A DNA stretch of 5,716 bases from Modestobacter sp. (lineage in GTDB: Bacteria > Actinomycetota > Actinomycetes > Mycobacteriales > Geodermatophilaceae), in contig JAOPVN010000552.1 in assembly GCA_025966175.1 (NCBI GenBank), positions 1 to 5,716 of the forward strand. Reading direction: 5' to 3'. Within the stretch, counting starts at the first letter, position 1; each line of letters begins with the position of its first letter. The notes under the pieces were generated by a model. It worked only from the letters and a program-made list of their open reading frames with translations, was not told where the DNA came from and searched no databases. This document shows, in pieces, positions 1 through 4,701 of this stretch. The position numbers and the translations under genes were made by a program.

Positions 1-917
1 CTGGCGTCGGTGAGGCGCTGGAGCTCGTCCTCGGTGAGCACCAGGTCCTGCATCGGCAGCAGGTCGGCGAGCTGCTCGACCGAGCGGCCGCTGGCGATCG
101 GTGCGGTGATCGTCGGCTGGTCGGCCAGCCAGCGCAGCGCCACCGCCGCCCCGGTCACGCCGTGGGCGTCGGCGATCTCGCGCAGTGCGGCGAGCACCCG
201 GTCGCCCTTCTCCCCCACGTACTGCGAGGCGCCCTTGGCGCGGGGCGAGTCGATCGTCTCGCCGGCGCGGTACTTGCCGGTCAGGAAGCCACGGGCCAGC
301 CCGAAGTAGGGCATCGCGCCCAGGCCGTGCTCGGCGACGACGTCGCGCAGCTGGCCCTCGTAGGCCTCCCGCTCCATCAGGTTGTAGTGCGGCTGCAGGG
401 CCACGTAGCGGGCCAGTCCCAGCCGCTCCGAGATCTCCAGCGCCTCGGCCAGCCGCTTGGCCGAGTAGTTGGACGCGGCGATGTGGCGGACCTTGCCCGC
501 CGTCACCAGCTCGTCGAAGGCGGTGAGCGTCTCCTCCAGCGGCGTCGTCTCGTCGTCGTAGTGCGCGTAGTACAGGTCGATCGTCTCGACCTGCAGGTTG
601 CGCAACGACCGCTCGGCGGCCGCCCGGATCTCCGGCGCCGACAGCGGGTGCTCCTTCTCCCCCGGGCTGGCCTTGGTGGCCACGACCATCCGGTCGCGCA
701 CCCCGCGCTCGGCCATCCAGCGGCCGAGGATCTGCTCGGAGACGCCGTTGCCGTACATCTCGGCGGTGTCCACGAACGGCGACTCGGTGCTGGGGGTGGC
801 GTCGAGGAACCGGTCGAGCAGCGCGAAGGACGTCGGCTCGTCGGCCGTCCAGCCGAACACGTTGCCGCCCAGGCAGAGGTCACTGACGGTCAGATCGGTC
901 CCGGGGAGCTGTGGCAT
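1..917 (-). CDS. Aldo/keto reductase, 3' end cut off by window
   Basis: A probable NAD(P)H-dependent oxidoreductase of the aldo/keto reductase superfamily, cytosolic, reducing aldehydes or ketones; the substrate cannot be read from the sequence. Reading leftward from ATG 917-915 gives 305 codons before the window edge, close to full length for the family (about 310-330), so only a short tail is missing. The AKR catalytic tetrad is present: D50 and Y55 in FVDTAEMYGNG, K82 in VVATKAS, and H119 in DLYYAHYDD. Cofactor-side motifs follow in order: ASN at 148-150, LQPHYNL at 174-180, GLARGFLTGKY at 206-216, and IASGRSVEQL at 274-283, the usual site for the cofactor phosphate or adenine. The start is supported by the N-terminal PGTDLTVSDLCLGGNVFG, which is typical AKR beta-hairpin sequence. 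No clear Shine-Dalgarno precedes it, but a -10-like element sits 6 bases upstream. It is transcribed away from the HU gene. Family is certain; substrate unknown. Confidence 0.93.
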   Translation of the reverse strand, partial: MPQLPGTDLTVSDLCLGGNVFGWTADEPTSFALLDRFLDATPSTESPFVDTAEMYGNGVSEQILGRWMAERGVRDRMVVATKASPGEKEHPLSAPEIRAAAERSLRNLQVETIDLYYAHYDDETTPLEETLTAFDELVTAGKVRHIAASNYSAKRLAEALEISERLGLARYVALQPHYNLMEREAYEGQLRDVVAEHGLGAMPYFGLARGFLTGKYRAGETIDSPRAKGASQYVGEKGDRVLAALREIADAHGVTGAAVALRWLADQPTITAPIASGRSVEQLADLLPMQDLVLTEDELQRLTDA

Positions 918-929
918 GACTCCACGCTA
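918..929 (-). promoter_or_regulatory. Likely leaderless promoter (-10 element) of the aldo/keto reductase
   Basis: On the minus strand TAGCGT (929-924) matches the actinobacterial -10 consensus TANNNT. It is followed by six bases and then the A of the ATG at 917. That spacing puts the expected transcription start at or next to the start codon, so the mRNA would be leaderless. I see no convincing -35 hexamer 17-18 bases further upstream, where the sequence is G/C runs. Only the spacing is observed; promoter activity is inferred. Confidence 0.45.
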
Positions 930-942
930 GTCACAGGGCCCA

Positions 943-985
943 CCTGCCCCCCACCGCTCGCAGGCTCGCGGCGGGACCCTGCAGG
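943..985. repeat. Hairpin element similar to the HU terminator (copy A)
   Basis: Positions 944-984 align without gaps to 1625-1665 with 33 of 41 bases identical, including the first 12 (CTGCCCCCCACC) and the last 8 (CCCTGCAG). The element can fold: CCTGC 943-947 pairs with GCAGG 981-985, and CCCACCGC 950-957 pairs with GCGGCGGG 968-975 with one A/C mismatch. Two of the differences from the other copy are compensatory: the pair 956/969 is G-C here and C-G in the HU terminator, and 957/968 is C-G here and T-A there. It lies just upstream of the aldo/keto reductase promoter, where no gene ends in the window. It may be a dispersed hairpin element, an insulator, or the leftover terminator of a lost gene. 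Confidence 0.5.
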
Positions 986-1038
986 AGGGCCAGTGCGTCG
1001 CTCAGCGGGTGGCCGATGCGCCGATCGGCCCCAAATAC

Positions 1039-1056
1039 GTGACGGTTGTGACCAAG
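1039..1056. promoter_or_regulatory. Tandem 9-mer repeat, possible response-regulator (MtrA-like) site
   Basis: Read on the minus strand, two direct repeats with a 9-bp period start with GTCAC: GTCACAACC then GTCACGTAT (plus strand GTGACGGTT then GTGACCAAG from 1039). Tandem GTCAC-type or GTAAC-type half-sites are described for the actinobacterial response regulator MtrA. The half-sites here sit in an AT-richer island about 275 bp upstream of the HU gene and about 120 bp upstream of the aldo/keto reductase. The repeat itself is observed; linking it to MtrA is a guess from motif resemblance, and a 5-bp half-site pair can occur by chance. Confidence 0.25.
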
Positions 1057-1067
1057 GAGCATGAAAA

Positions 1068-1083
1068 CCCCGGAAATCCGGGG
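1068..1083. repeat. Short inverted repeat upstream of HU
   Basis: CCCCGGA (1068-1074) and TCCGGGG (1077-1083) are perfect reverse complements separated by AA. It is too tight to fold into a 7-bp RNA stem, since at least one pair must open, so a DNA-binding site is as likely as an RNA hairpin. It sits 12 bp past the tandem GTGAC repeat. Confidence 0.35.
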
Positions 1084-1244
1084 TCAGCGCTGGCCAGGAG
1101 CGATCTCGGCATGGCAACGTGCCCGCCGTTGCTGGTCGACGACGTGGTCGGCCAGATCCGCCCGCCGGACCCCCGCCGCGCACCTGGTGCACGACGGGAA
1201 GGCACGGTGGAGAGCCCGGAGTCCGCCTGGACGACCCGGGGAAC

Positions 1245-1265
1245 GCGGCCGGTCCGACCGGTCGC
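1245..1265. promoter_or_regulatory. Hairpin or operator about 65 bp upstream of HU start
   Basis: CCGGTC-C-GACCGG at 1249-1261 is a perfect 13-bp inverted repeat with a single central base. Pairing extends outward through a G/T position (1248/1262, a permitted G-U pair in RNA) and GCG/CGC (1245-1247 with 1263-1265). It could be an operator over the HU promoter or a stem in the HU 5' leader. No function can be assigned from sequence alone. Confidence 0.3.
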
Positions 1266-1316
1266 GACACCAGACTGCGTCCGCTCCGAACCGGGGCGGG
1301 CCGCTGAGACAACAGC

Positions 1317-1324
1317 GAGAGGAA
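1317..1324 (+). promoter_or_regulatory. Ribosome binding site of the HU gene
   Basis: GAGAGGAA lies four bases before the ATG at 1329. It is a good Shine-Dalgarno match and fixes the HU start. Confidence 0.8.
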
Positions 1325-1328
1325 CACG

Positions 1329-1616
1329 ATGAACAAGGCAGAACTCGTCTCCGCCATCGCCAAGCGCGCCGAGGTCCCCGCCTCGACCGTCGACTCCGTG
1401 ATCGACGGCCTGCGCGAAGAGCTCGTCGAGGCCATCACCCGCGGTGACAAGGTCGCCGTCCCCGGGCTGCTGACCGTCGAGCGCTCGCAGCGCTCCGCCC
1501 GCACCGGCCGCAACCCGCAGACCGGCGAGTCGATCGAGATCGCCGCTGCCAACACCGTCAAGGTGACCGCCGGTTCGGTCCTGAAGAAGGCCGCTGCCGC
1601 CGTTCCGGTCGAGTAA
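1329..1616 (+). CDS. hup: HU-family DNA-binding protein (short, HupA type)
   Basis: A 95-residue histone-like HU protein that bends and compacts DNA as a dimer in the nucleoid. It begins with the classic MNKAELVSAIAKRAEV helix-turn-helix dimerisation segment. A beta-sheet core (GDKVAVPGLLTVERSQRSA, about 39-57) leads to the DNA-binding arm RTGRNPQTGE (59-67), where P63 is the conserved intercalating proline. The C-terminal helix is VTAGSVLKKAA (79-89). The ending VKVTAGSVLKKA resembles Streptomyces HupA more than the Escherichia type, which has a PAFKAG segment at this place. Length is normal for a one-domain HU, and there is no Lys/Ala-rich C-terminal tail like that of mycobacterial HupB or Streptomyces HupS. 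It appears monocistronic, with a strong ribosome binding site before it and a hairpin terminator five bases after the stop. Confidence 0.96.
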   Translation: MNKAELVSAIAKRAEVPASTVDSVIDGLREELVEAITRGDKVAVPGLLTVERSQRSARTGRNPQTGESIEIAAANTVKVTAGSVLKKAAAAVPVE

Positions 1617-1620
1617 GGAC

Positions 1621-1669
1621 CCGGCTGCCCCCCACCCTTCGCGAGCTCAGGGTGGGGCCCTGCAGCCGG
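1621..1669 (+). terminator. Intrinsic-type hairpin terminator of the HU gene (copy B of the hairpin repeat)
   Basis: The hairpin starts five bases after the HU stop codon. The outer stem pairs CCGGCTGC (1621-1628) with GCAGCCGG (1662-1669). The inner stem pairs CCCCACCCT (1630-1638) with AGGGTGGGG (1649-1657), leaving a 10-base loop and a small asymmetric bulge (1629 against 1658-1661). There is no T-run after it, which is common for actinobacterial terminators. It shares 33 of 41 bases with 944-984. Confidence 0.85.
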
Positions 1670-1760
1670 GCCTCCAGCACGTCACCTGCGCCCCCGTCCG
1701 CTCCCAGACCCTCGTGTCAGGATGCGGGCGGGGGCGCCGCTCATCGTCGAGCGGGCCAGC

Positions 1761-1766
1761 GAGGAG
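1761..1766 (+). promoter_or_regulatory. Ribosome binding site that decides the GTG start of the serine hydrolase
   Basis: GAGGAG lies five bases before GTG 1772. The open frame continues upstream to 1652, but that would start inside the HU terminator and adds Pro/Ser/Arg-rich sequence unlike the family, so the GTG is preferred. Confidence 0.75.
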
Positions 1767-1771
1767 ATCAC

Positions 1772-3019
1772 GTGACCGCGGTGCAGACCGACCTCTCGAT
1801 CACCACCGACCCGGCCGAGGTCGGCATGGACGCCGCGAGGCTGGAGCGGCTGGACCGCCGGCTCGCCCGCTGGGTCGACGAGGGCCAGCTGCCCGGTTTC
1901 CTGGTGACGGTGGCCCGGCACGGCCGGCTCGTGCACGTCGGGAAGTACGGGCACCGCGACGTCGAGGCCGGGCGCCCGGTGACCGATGAGACGCGCTGGC
2001 GGATCTACTCGATGACCAAGCCGGTGACCTCGGTGGCGGCGATGTCGCTGTACGAGGAGGGGGCCTTCGAGCTCTCCGACCCGATCAGCCGCTGGCTGCC
2101 GGAGTTCGCCGAGACCCGGGTGTACGCCGCGGGGCCGGCGCAGAAGCCGGTGACCGTGCCGCTGATGGAGCCGATCCGGGTCCGGCACCTGCTGTCGCAC
2201 ACCTCGGGGCTCACCTACGGCTTCCACCACGCCCACCCGGTCGACGGGCTCTACCGGCTGCGCGGGCACGAGTGGGGCACCCCGCCCGGGGCCGACTCCG
2301 CGGAGGTCACCCGGCAGTTCGCCGCCATGCCGTTGCTCTTCCAGCCCGGCAGCGAGTGGAACTACGGGGTGTCCACCGACGTGCTGGGCCGGCTGGTCGA
2401 GGTCATCGCCGGCAAGCCGCTGGACGAGGTGTTCGCCGAGCGCGTCTTCGGGCCGCTGGGCATGACCGAGACCTCCTTCGGGCTGCGCCCCGAGGACGAC
2501 GTGGCCGACCTCGCGCAGCTCTACGGCCCCGGCGTCGTCCCGCTGCCGGCCCCCGTCGCCGAGGCCGCGCACCGCACGCCGGCGTTCCTCTCCGGCGGCG
2601 GCGGGCTGGTGTCGACCGCCGGGGACTACCTGAAGTTCGTGGAGATGCTGCGCCGCGGCGGTTCGGTCAGTGACGAACCGGGCGCCGACCGGGTGCTGGG
2701 CGCACGCACCCTGGCCCACATGGTGGGCAACCACCTCCCCGGGAACGCCGACCTGGAGACCTTCGGCCGGCCCCTCTACGCCGAGACCCCGCTGCGCGGT
2801 GTCGGCTTCGGGCTGGGCTTCTCGATGGTCCTGGACCCGGTCCGCTACGGCGGCGTCGCCAGCGTGGGCACCTACAGCTGGGGCGGCGCGGCCTCCACGG
2901 AGTTCTTCGTCGACCCGGTCGAGGACCTGACGGTCAGCTTCTACACGCAGCTGCTGCCCTCGAGCACCCTGCCGATGCGCAACTACCTCCGGACCCTGGT
3001 GCAGCAGGCCCTCGTCTGA
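1772..3019 (+). CDS. Serine hydrolase, beta-lactamase/family VIII esterase fold
   Basis: A 415-residue protein of the class C beta-lactamase-like serine hydrolase group, probably a carboxylesterase rather than a beta-lactamase. The nucleophile motif SxxK is S80-M-T-K83 in RIYSMTKPVTSVAAM. The second motif, around the general-base tyrosine, is WNYGVSTDVLGRL with Y198; beta-lactamases have YxN here, but this protein reads Y-G-V. The third motif, KTG in beta-lactamases, is replaced by W370-G-G in TYSWGGAASTEFFVDP. The combination SxxK, Y and WGG is typical of family VIII esterases. The conserved LLSHTSGLTYG lies at 140-150. I see no signal peptide, so it is probably cytosolic. The natural substrate is unknown. 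The gene stands alone between the HU terminator and the paired palindromes; a weak -10-like CAGGAT occurs at 1718-1723. Confidence 0.92.
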   Translation: MTAVQTDLSITTDPAEVGMDAARLERLDRRLARWVDEGQLPGFLVTVARHGRLVHVGKYGHRDVEAGRPVTDETRWRIYSMTKPVTSVAAMSLYEEGAFELSDPISRWLPEFAETRVYAAGPAQKPVTVPLMEPIRVRHLLSHTSGLTYGFHHAHPVDGLYRLRGHEWGTPPGADSAEVTRQFAAMPLLFQPGSEWNYGVSTDVLGRLVEVIAGKPLDEVFAERVFGPLGMTETSFGLRPEDDVADLAQLYGPGVVPLPAPVAEAAHRTPAFLSGGGGLVSTAGDYLKFVEMLRRGGSVSDEPGADRVLGARTLAHMVGNHLPGNADLETFGRPLYAETPLRGVGFGLGFSMVLDPVRYGGVASVGTYSWGGAASTEFFVDPVEDLTVSFYTQLLPSSTLPMRNYLRTLVQQALV

Positions 3020-3073
3020 GGCGGGTGACGCAGGTGGTCGGGGTGCGCGCCGTCCTGCCCCGGGCCGCCGTGC

Positions 3074-3111
3074 GCTGTTCCGGCCAAAATGGCCATTTTG
3101 GCGGGAACAGC
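3074..3111. repeat. Long palindrome, copy 1 (CCAAAATGGCCATTTTGG core)
   Basis: The 18-bp core CCAAAATGGCCATTTTGG is a perfect palindrome centred between 3092 and 3093. Symmetry extends to 38 bp: GCTGTTCC (3074-3081) pairs with GGAACAGC (3104-3111), with only 3082/3103 (G/G) mismatched. It forms an AT-rich island in very GC-rich DNA, 54 bp after the serine hydrolase stop and between two convergent genes. As RNA it would fold into the same hairpin on either strand, so it could act as a bidirectional terminator; as DNA it could bind a dimeric protein. No T-run follows. Confidence 0.8.
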
Positions 3112-3132
3112 CGCCCGCCACGTAGAGCGGTC

Positions 3133-3156
3133 GGGCCAAAATGGCCATTTTGGCCC
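3133..3156. repeat. Long palindrome, copy 2 (same core)
   Basis: GGGCCAAAATGG (3133-3144) followed by its exact reverse complement (3145-3156) makes a perfect 24-bp palindrome. It shares 21 identical bases with copy 1 (3134-3154 against 3082-3102), and the flanks differ. Centre-to-centre distance is 52 bp, close to five turns of B-DNA. It ends five bases before the DUF664 stop codon on the opposite strand, in a terminator position for that gene. Confidence 0.8.
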
Positions 3157-3161
3157 CTGGG

Positions 3162-3710
3162 TCAGTCGCCGGTGGCGCCGTCGATCCGCTCGCGCAGCAG
3201 GTCCGCGTGCCCGTTGTGCCGGGCGTACTCCTCGATCATGTGCAGGTAGATCCAGCGCAGCGAGACCCGCTCGCCGCGCCGCAGCGCCGCGCCGACGTCG
3301 TCCAGCGACTCGTGCTCGGCGGCCAGCGCGCGGCTGACCTCGAGCTCGGCGGTGAAGGCGGCCAGCTCGCGGGCGACGGCGGTGTCGGTGTCCGGGTGGT
3401 CGGTGTCCCGGCCGATCGCGTCGAAGTCGCCGTCCTCGTCGTCCGGGCCGTAGTAGAGCGGCTGCACCTGCTGCCCGGCCAGCACCCGGCGGAACCAGCT
3501 CCGCTCGACCTCGGTCATGTGCCGGACCAGCCCCCGCAGGCTCAGCGACGACGGCGGCACCGACCGCTCACCGAGCTGCTCAGCGCTGAGGCCGGCGCAC
3601 TTCTGCAGCAGCGTCGCCCGGTGGAACTCCAGCCACGCCTCGACCCCGGCGCGCTCGCCGTCGCGGAACGGGGGATCGACGCGGTCGGGGACGGGCGGGA
3701 ACTCGGTCAT
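3162..3710 (-). CDS. DinB-like DUF664 protein
   Basis: A 182-residue four-helix-bundle protein of the DinB/DUF664 group, related in fold to mycothiol- and bacillithiol-dependent transferases and isomerases; the reaction is unknown. The family's signature segments are present: WLEFHRATLLQKCAGLSAEQ (26-45), LSLRGLVRHMTEVERSWFRR (56-75), and near the C-terminus LRWIYLHMIEEYARHNGHAD (151-170). H64 and the cluster H157, H165, H168 are the candidate metal ligands, as in other DinB-fold proteins. Length is usual for DUF664. The ATG is supported by the family-like N-terminus, although the sequence before it (GATCTGAGCC) is a poor ribosome binding site. It diverges from the FolP2-type gene across only 33 bp, so the promoters must overlap or lie inside the neighbouring coding sequence. 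Palindrome copy 2 lies just past its stop. Confidence 0.9.
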   Translation of the reverse strand: MTEFPPVPDRVDPPFRDGERAGVEAWLEFHRATLLQKCAGLSAEQLGERSVPPSSLSLRGLVRHMTEVERSWFRRVLAGQQVQPLYYGPDDEDGDFDAIGRDTDHPDTDTAVARELAAFTAELEVSRALAAEHESLDDVGAALRRGERVSLRWIYLHMIEEYARHNGHADLLRERIDGATGD

Positions 3711-3743
3711 GGCTCAGATCATGGCGTCTGCTTGGCTGGGTGG

Positions 3744-4604
3744 GTGTTGCGACTCGGGCCCCTCGACGTGCCGGACGGCGGGCTGGTCGTGATGGCGATC
3801 GTCAACCGCACCCCGGACTCCTTCTACGACCGCGGGTCGACCTACGAGTTGGACGCCGCGCTGGCCCGGGTCGAGCAGGTGGTGGCCGAGGGTGCGGACA
3901 TGGTCGACGTCGGTGGCGTGAAGGCCGCGCCCGGCGCGGAGGTGGACGCCGCCGAGGAGATCCGCCGGACCGTCGACCTGGTCGCCGCGATCCGCGCGGC
4001 GCACCCGCGGCTGCCGATCTCCATCGACACCTGGCGCGCCGAGGTGGCCCGGGAGGCGCTGGCCGCCGGTGCCGACGTCGTCAACGACGCCTGGGGTGGG
4101 GTCGACCCCGAGCTGGCGGTCGTCGCCGCCGAGGCCGGCGCCGGCATCGTGTGCACGCACGCCGGCGGGCTGCCGCCGCGGACCCGGCCGCACCGGGTCG
4201 CCTACGACGACGTGGTGGCCGACATCGTGCGGCGGACGACGGCACTGGCCGAGGCCGCCGTCGCTGCCGGCGTCGACCGCGAGCGGGTGCTGATCGACCC
4301 GGGGCACGACTTCGGCAAGAACACCCGCCACTCGCTGGAGGCGACCCGACGGCTGGACGAGCTGGTGGCGACCGGGTGGCCGGTGCTGGTGGCGCTGTCG
4401 AACAAGGACTTCGTCGGCGAGACCCTCGACGTCCCGGTCGAGGCGCGGCTGACCGGCACCCTGGCGACGACCGCGGTCAGCGCGTGGCTGGGCGCCCGGG
4501 TGTTCCGGGTGCACGACGTCGCCGCGACCCGGCAGACGCTGGACATGGTGGCCTCGATCCGCGGCGACCGCCCCCCGGCGCGCACCGTGCGCGGCCTGGC
4601 CTGA
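3744..4604 (+). CDS. folP2: FolP2-type dihydropteroate synthase homologue
   Basis: A TIM-barrel pterin-binding protein of about 286 residues, annotated in many genomes as dihydropteroate synthase. It follows the actinobacterial FolP2 pattern (M. tuberculosis Rv1207) rather than the true folate enzyme. Segments in order: loop 1 VMAIVNRTPDSFYDRG; loop 2 DMVDVGGVKAAPG; ISIDTWRAEVA; AGADVVNDAWGGVDPE; LIDPGHDFGKNTRHSLE; ALSNKDFVGETL; and FRVHDVAATRQTLDMVASIR. Pterin-side residues (the Asp of SIDT, Asn of VND, Lys of SNK, and RVH) are present. The loop-2 Ser-Thr-Arg of GGESTRPG is replaced by Val-Lys-Ala-Ala, and the usual S-R-K reads S-N-K. Rv1207 was reported not to act as a DHPS, so the real role is uncertain. 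GTG 3744 is chosen because it gives an MLRLGPLD N-terminus like that of streptomycete relatives; TTG 3747 or ATG 3792 are alternatives. The ribosome binding site is weak. In M. tuberculosis this gene adjoins gpgS; here it does not. Confidence 0.88.
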   Translation: MLRLGPLDVPDGGLVVMAIVNRTPDSFYDRGSTYELDAALARVEQVVAEGADMVDVGGVKAAPGAEVDAAEEIRRTVDLVAAIRAAHPRLPISIDTWRAEVAREALAAGADVVNDAWGGVDPELAVVAAEAGAGIVCTHAGGLPPRTRPHRVAYDDVVADIVRRTTALAEAAVAAGVDRERVLIDPGHDFGKNTRHSLEATRRLDELVATGWPVLVALSNKDFVGETLDVPVEARLTGTLATTAVSAWLGARVFRVHDVAATRQTLDMVASIRGDRPPARTVRGLA

Positions 4605-4627
4605 TCGGACCGGCTCCGGCACGCGGA

Positions 4628-4675
4628 CTCCCGCACCGCCCCCTGTCCCGGCGCCGGGAGAGGGCCTAGCCTCTC
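4628..4675. promoter_or_regulatory. Overlapping inverted repeats between the FolP2-type and VOC genes
   Basis: Three inverted repeats overlap here. CCCGGCGCCGGG (4647-4658) is a perfect 12-bp palindrome. CTCCCG (4628-4633) can pair with CGGGAG (4655-4660). GAGAGG (4658-4663) pairs with CCTCTC (4670-4675) around a 6-base loop that contains part of the VOC -10 element. They may form the terminator of the upstream gene, an operator for the VOC gene, or both. Confidence 0.4.
4667..4672 (+). promoter_or_regulatory. Probable -10 element of the VOC gene
   Basis: TAGCCT matches the TANNNT -10 consensus and would start transcription near 4679, giving a leader of about 23 bases that includes the ribosome binding site. 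A -35 element is not clear. Confidence 0.45.
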
Positions 4676-4688
4676 GCTGCAGCCGACC

Positions 4689-4696
4689 GGGAGGTG
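4689..4696 (+). promoter_or_regulatory. Ribosome binding site of the VOC gene
   Basis: GGGAGGTG ends five bases before ATG 4702 and is a strong Shine-Dalgarno match that fixes the start. Confidence 0.8.
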
Positions 4697-4701
4697 CCGC
4701 C

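Larger units (their letters stand above)
986..1316. other. Gene-free region upstream of the HU gene
   Basis: No convincing gene lies between the aldo/keto reductase start and the HU ribosome binding site. Open frames here give low-complexity Arg/Pro/Gly-rich translations with no recognisable family, as expected for non-coding GC-rich DNA. The region contains a hairpin at 1011-1030 (GGCCGAT/ATCGGCC, 6-base loop), an AT-richer island at about 1031-1078 with a tandem GTGAC repeat, a 16-bp inverted repeat at 1068-1083, an 11-bp palindrome GCACCTGGTGC at 1179-1189, and a hairpin at 1245-1265. A long regulated leader or promoter region would be usual for an abundant nucleoid protein, but I could not place a good -10/-35 pair for the HU gene. 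Confidence 0.5.

Noticed and set aside
162..1064. A 300-codon rightward open frame over the aldo/keto reductase.
   Set aside because: It is antisense to a gene with a complete catalytic tetrad and shows no recognisable domain.
1009..1332. A 107-codon open frame in the gap before the HU gene, possibly a small gene.
   Set aside because: It has no ribosome binding site and no recognisable motif, overlaps the HU start and ribosome binding site, and its Pro/Arg-rich composition is that of non-coding GC-rich DNA.
1652..1771. Forty extra N-terminal codons on the serine hydrolase.
   Set aside because: They begin inside the HU terminator and are Pro/Ser/Arg-rich. GTG 1772 has a good ribosome binding site and gives a family-like N-terminus.
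1682..3148. A 488-codon open frame on the minus strand across the serine hydrolase.
   Set aside because: It mirrors the serine hydrolase codons, is rich in His/Gly/Arg/Pro, and its start comes from the palindrome. Long antisense frames are expected in GC-rich DNA.
3074..3156. The paired palindromes as the ends of an insertion sequence or MITE.
   Set aside because: Only about 30 bp lie between them, with no target duplication visible, and each copy is itself a complete palindrome rather than one half of a terminal inverted repeat.
3141..3743. A long N-terminal extension of the FolP2-type frame, starting in palindrome copy 2, as a fusion protein.
   Set aside because: It is antisense to the well-supported DUF664 gene and its translation is low-complexity Val/Arg/Gly/Gln-rich with no family resemblance. 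The ATGGCCATT start arises because the palindrome spells Met-Ala-Ile on both strands.
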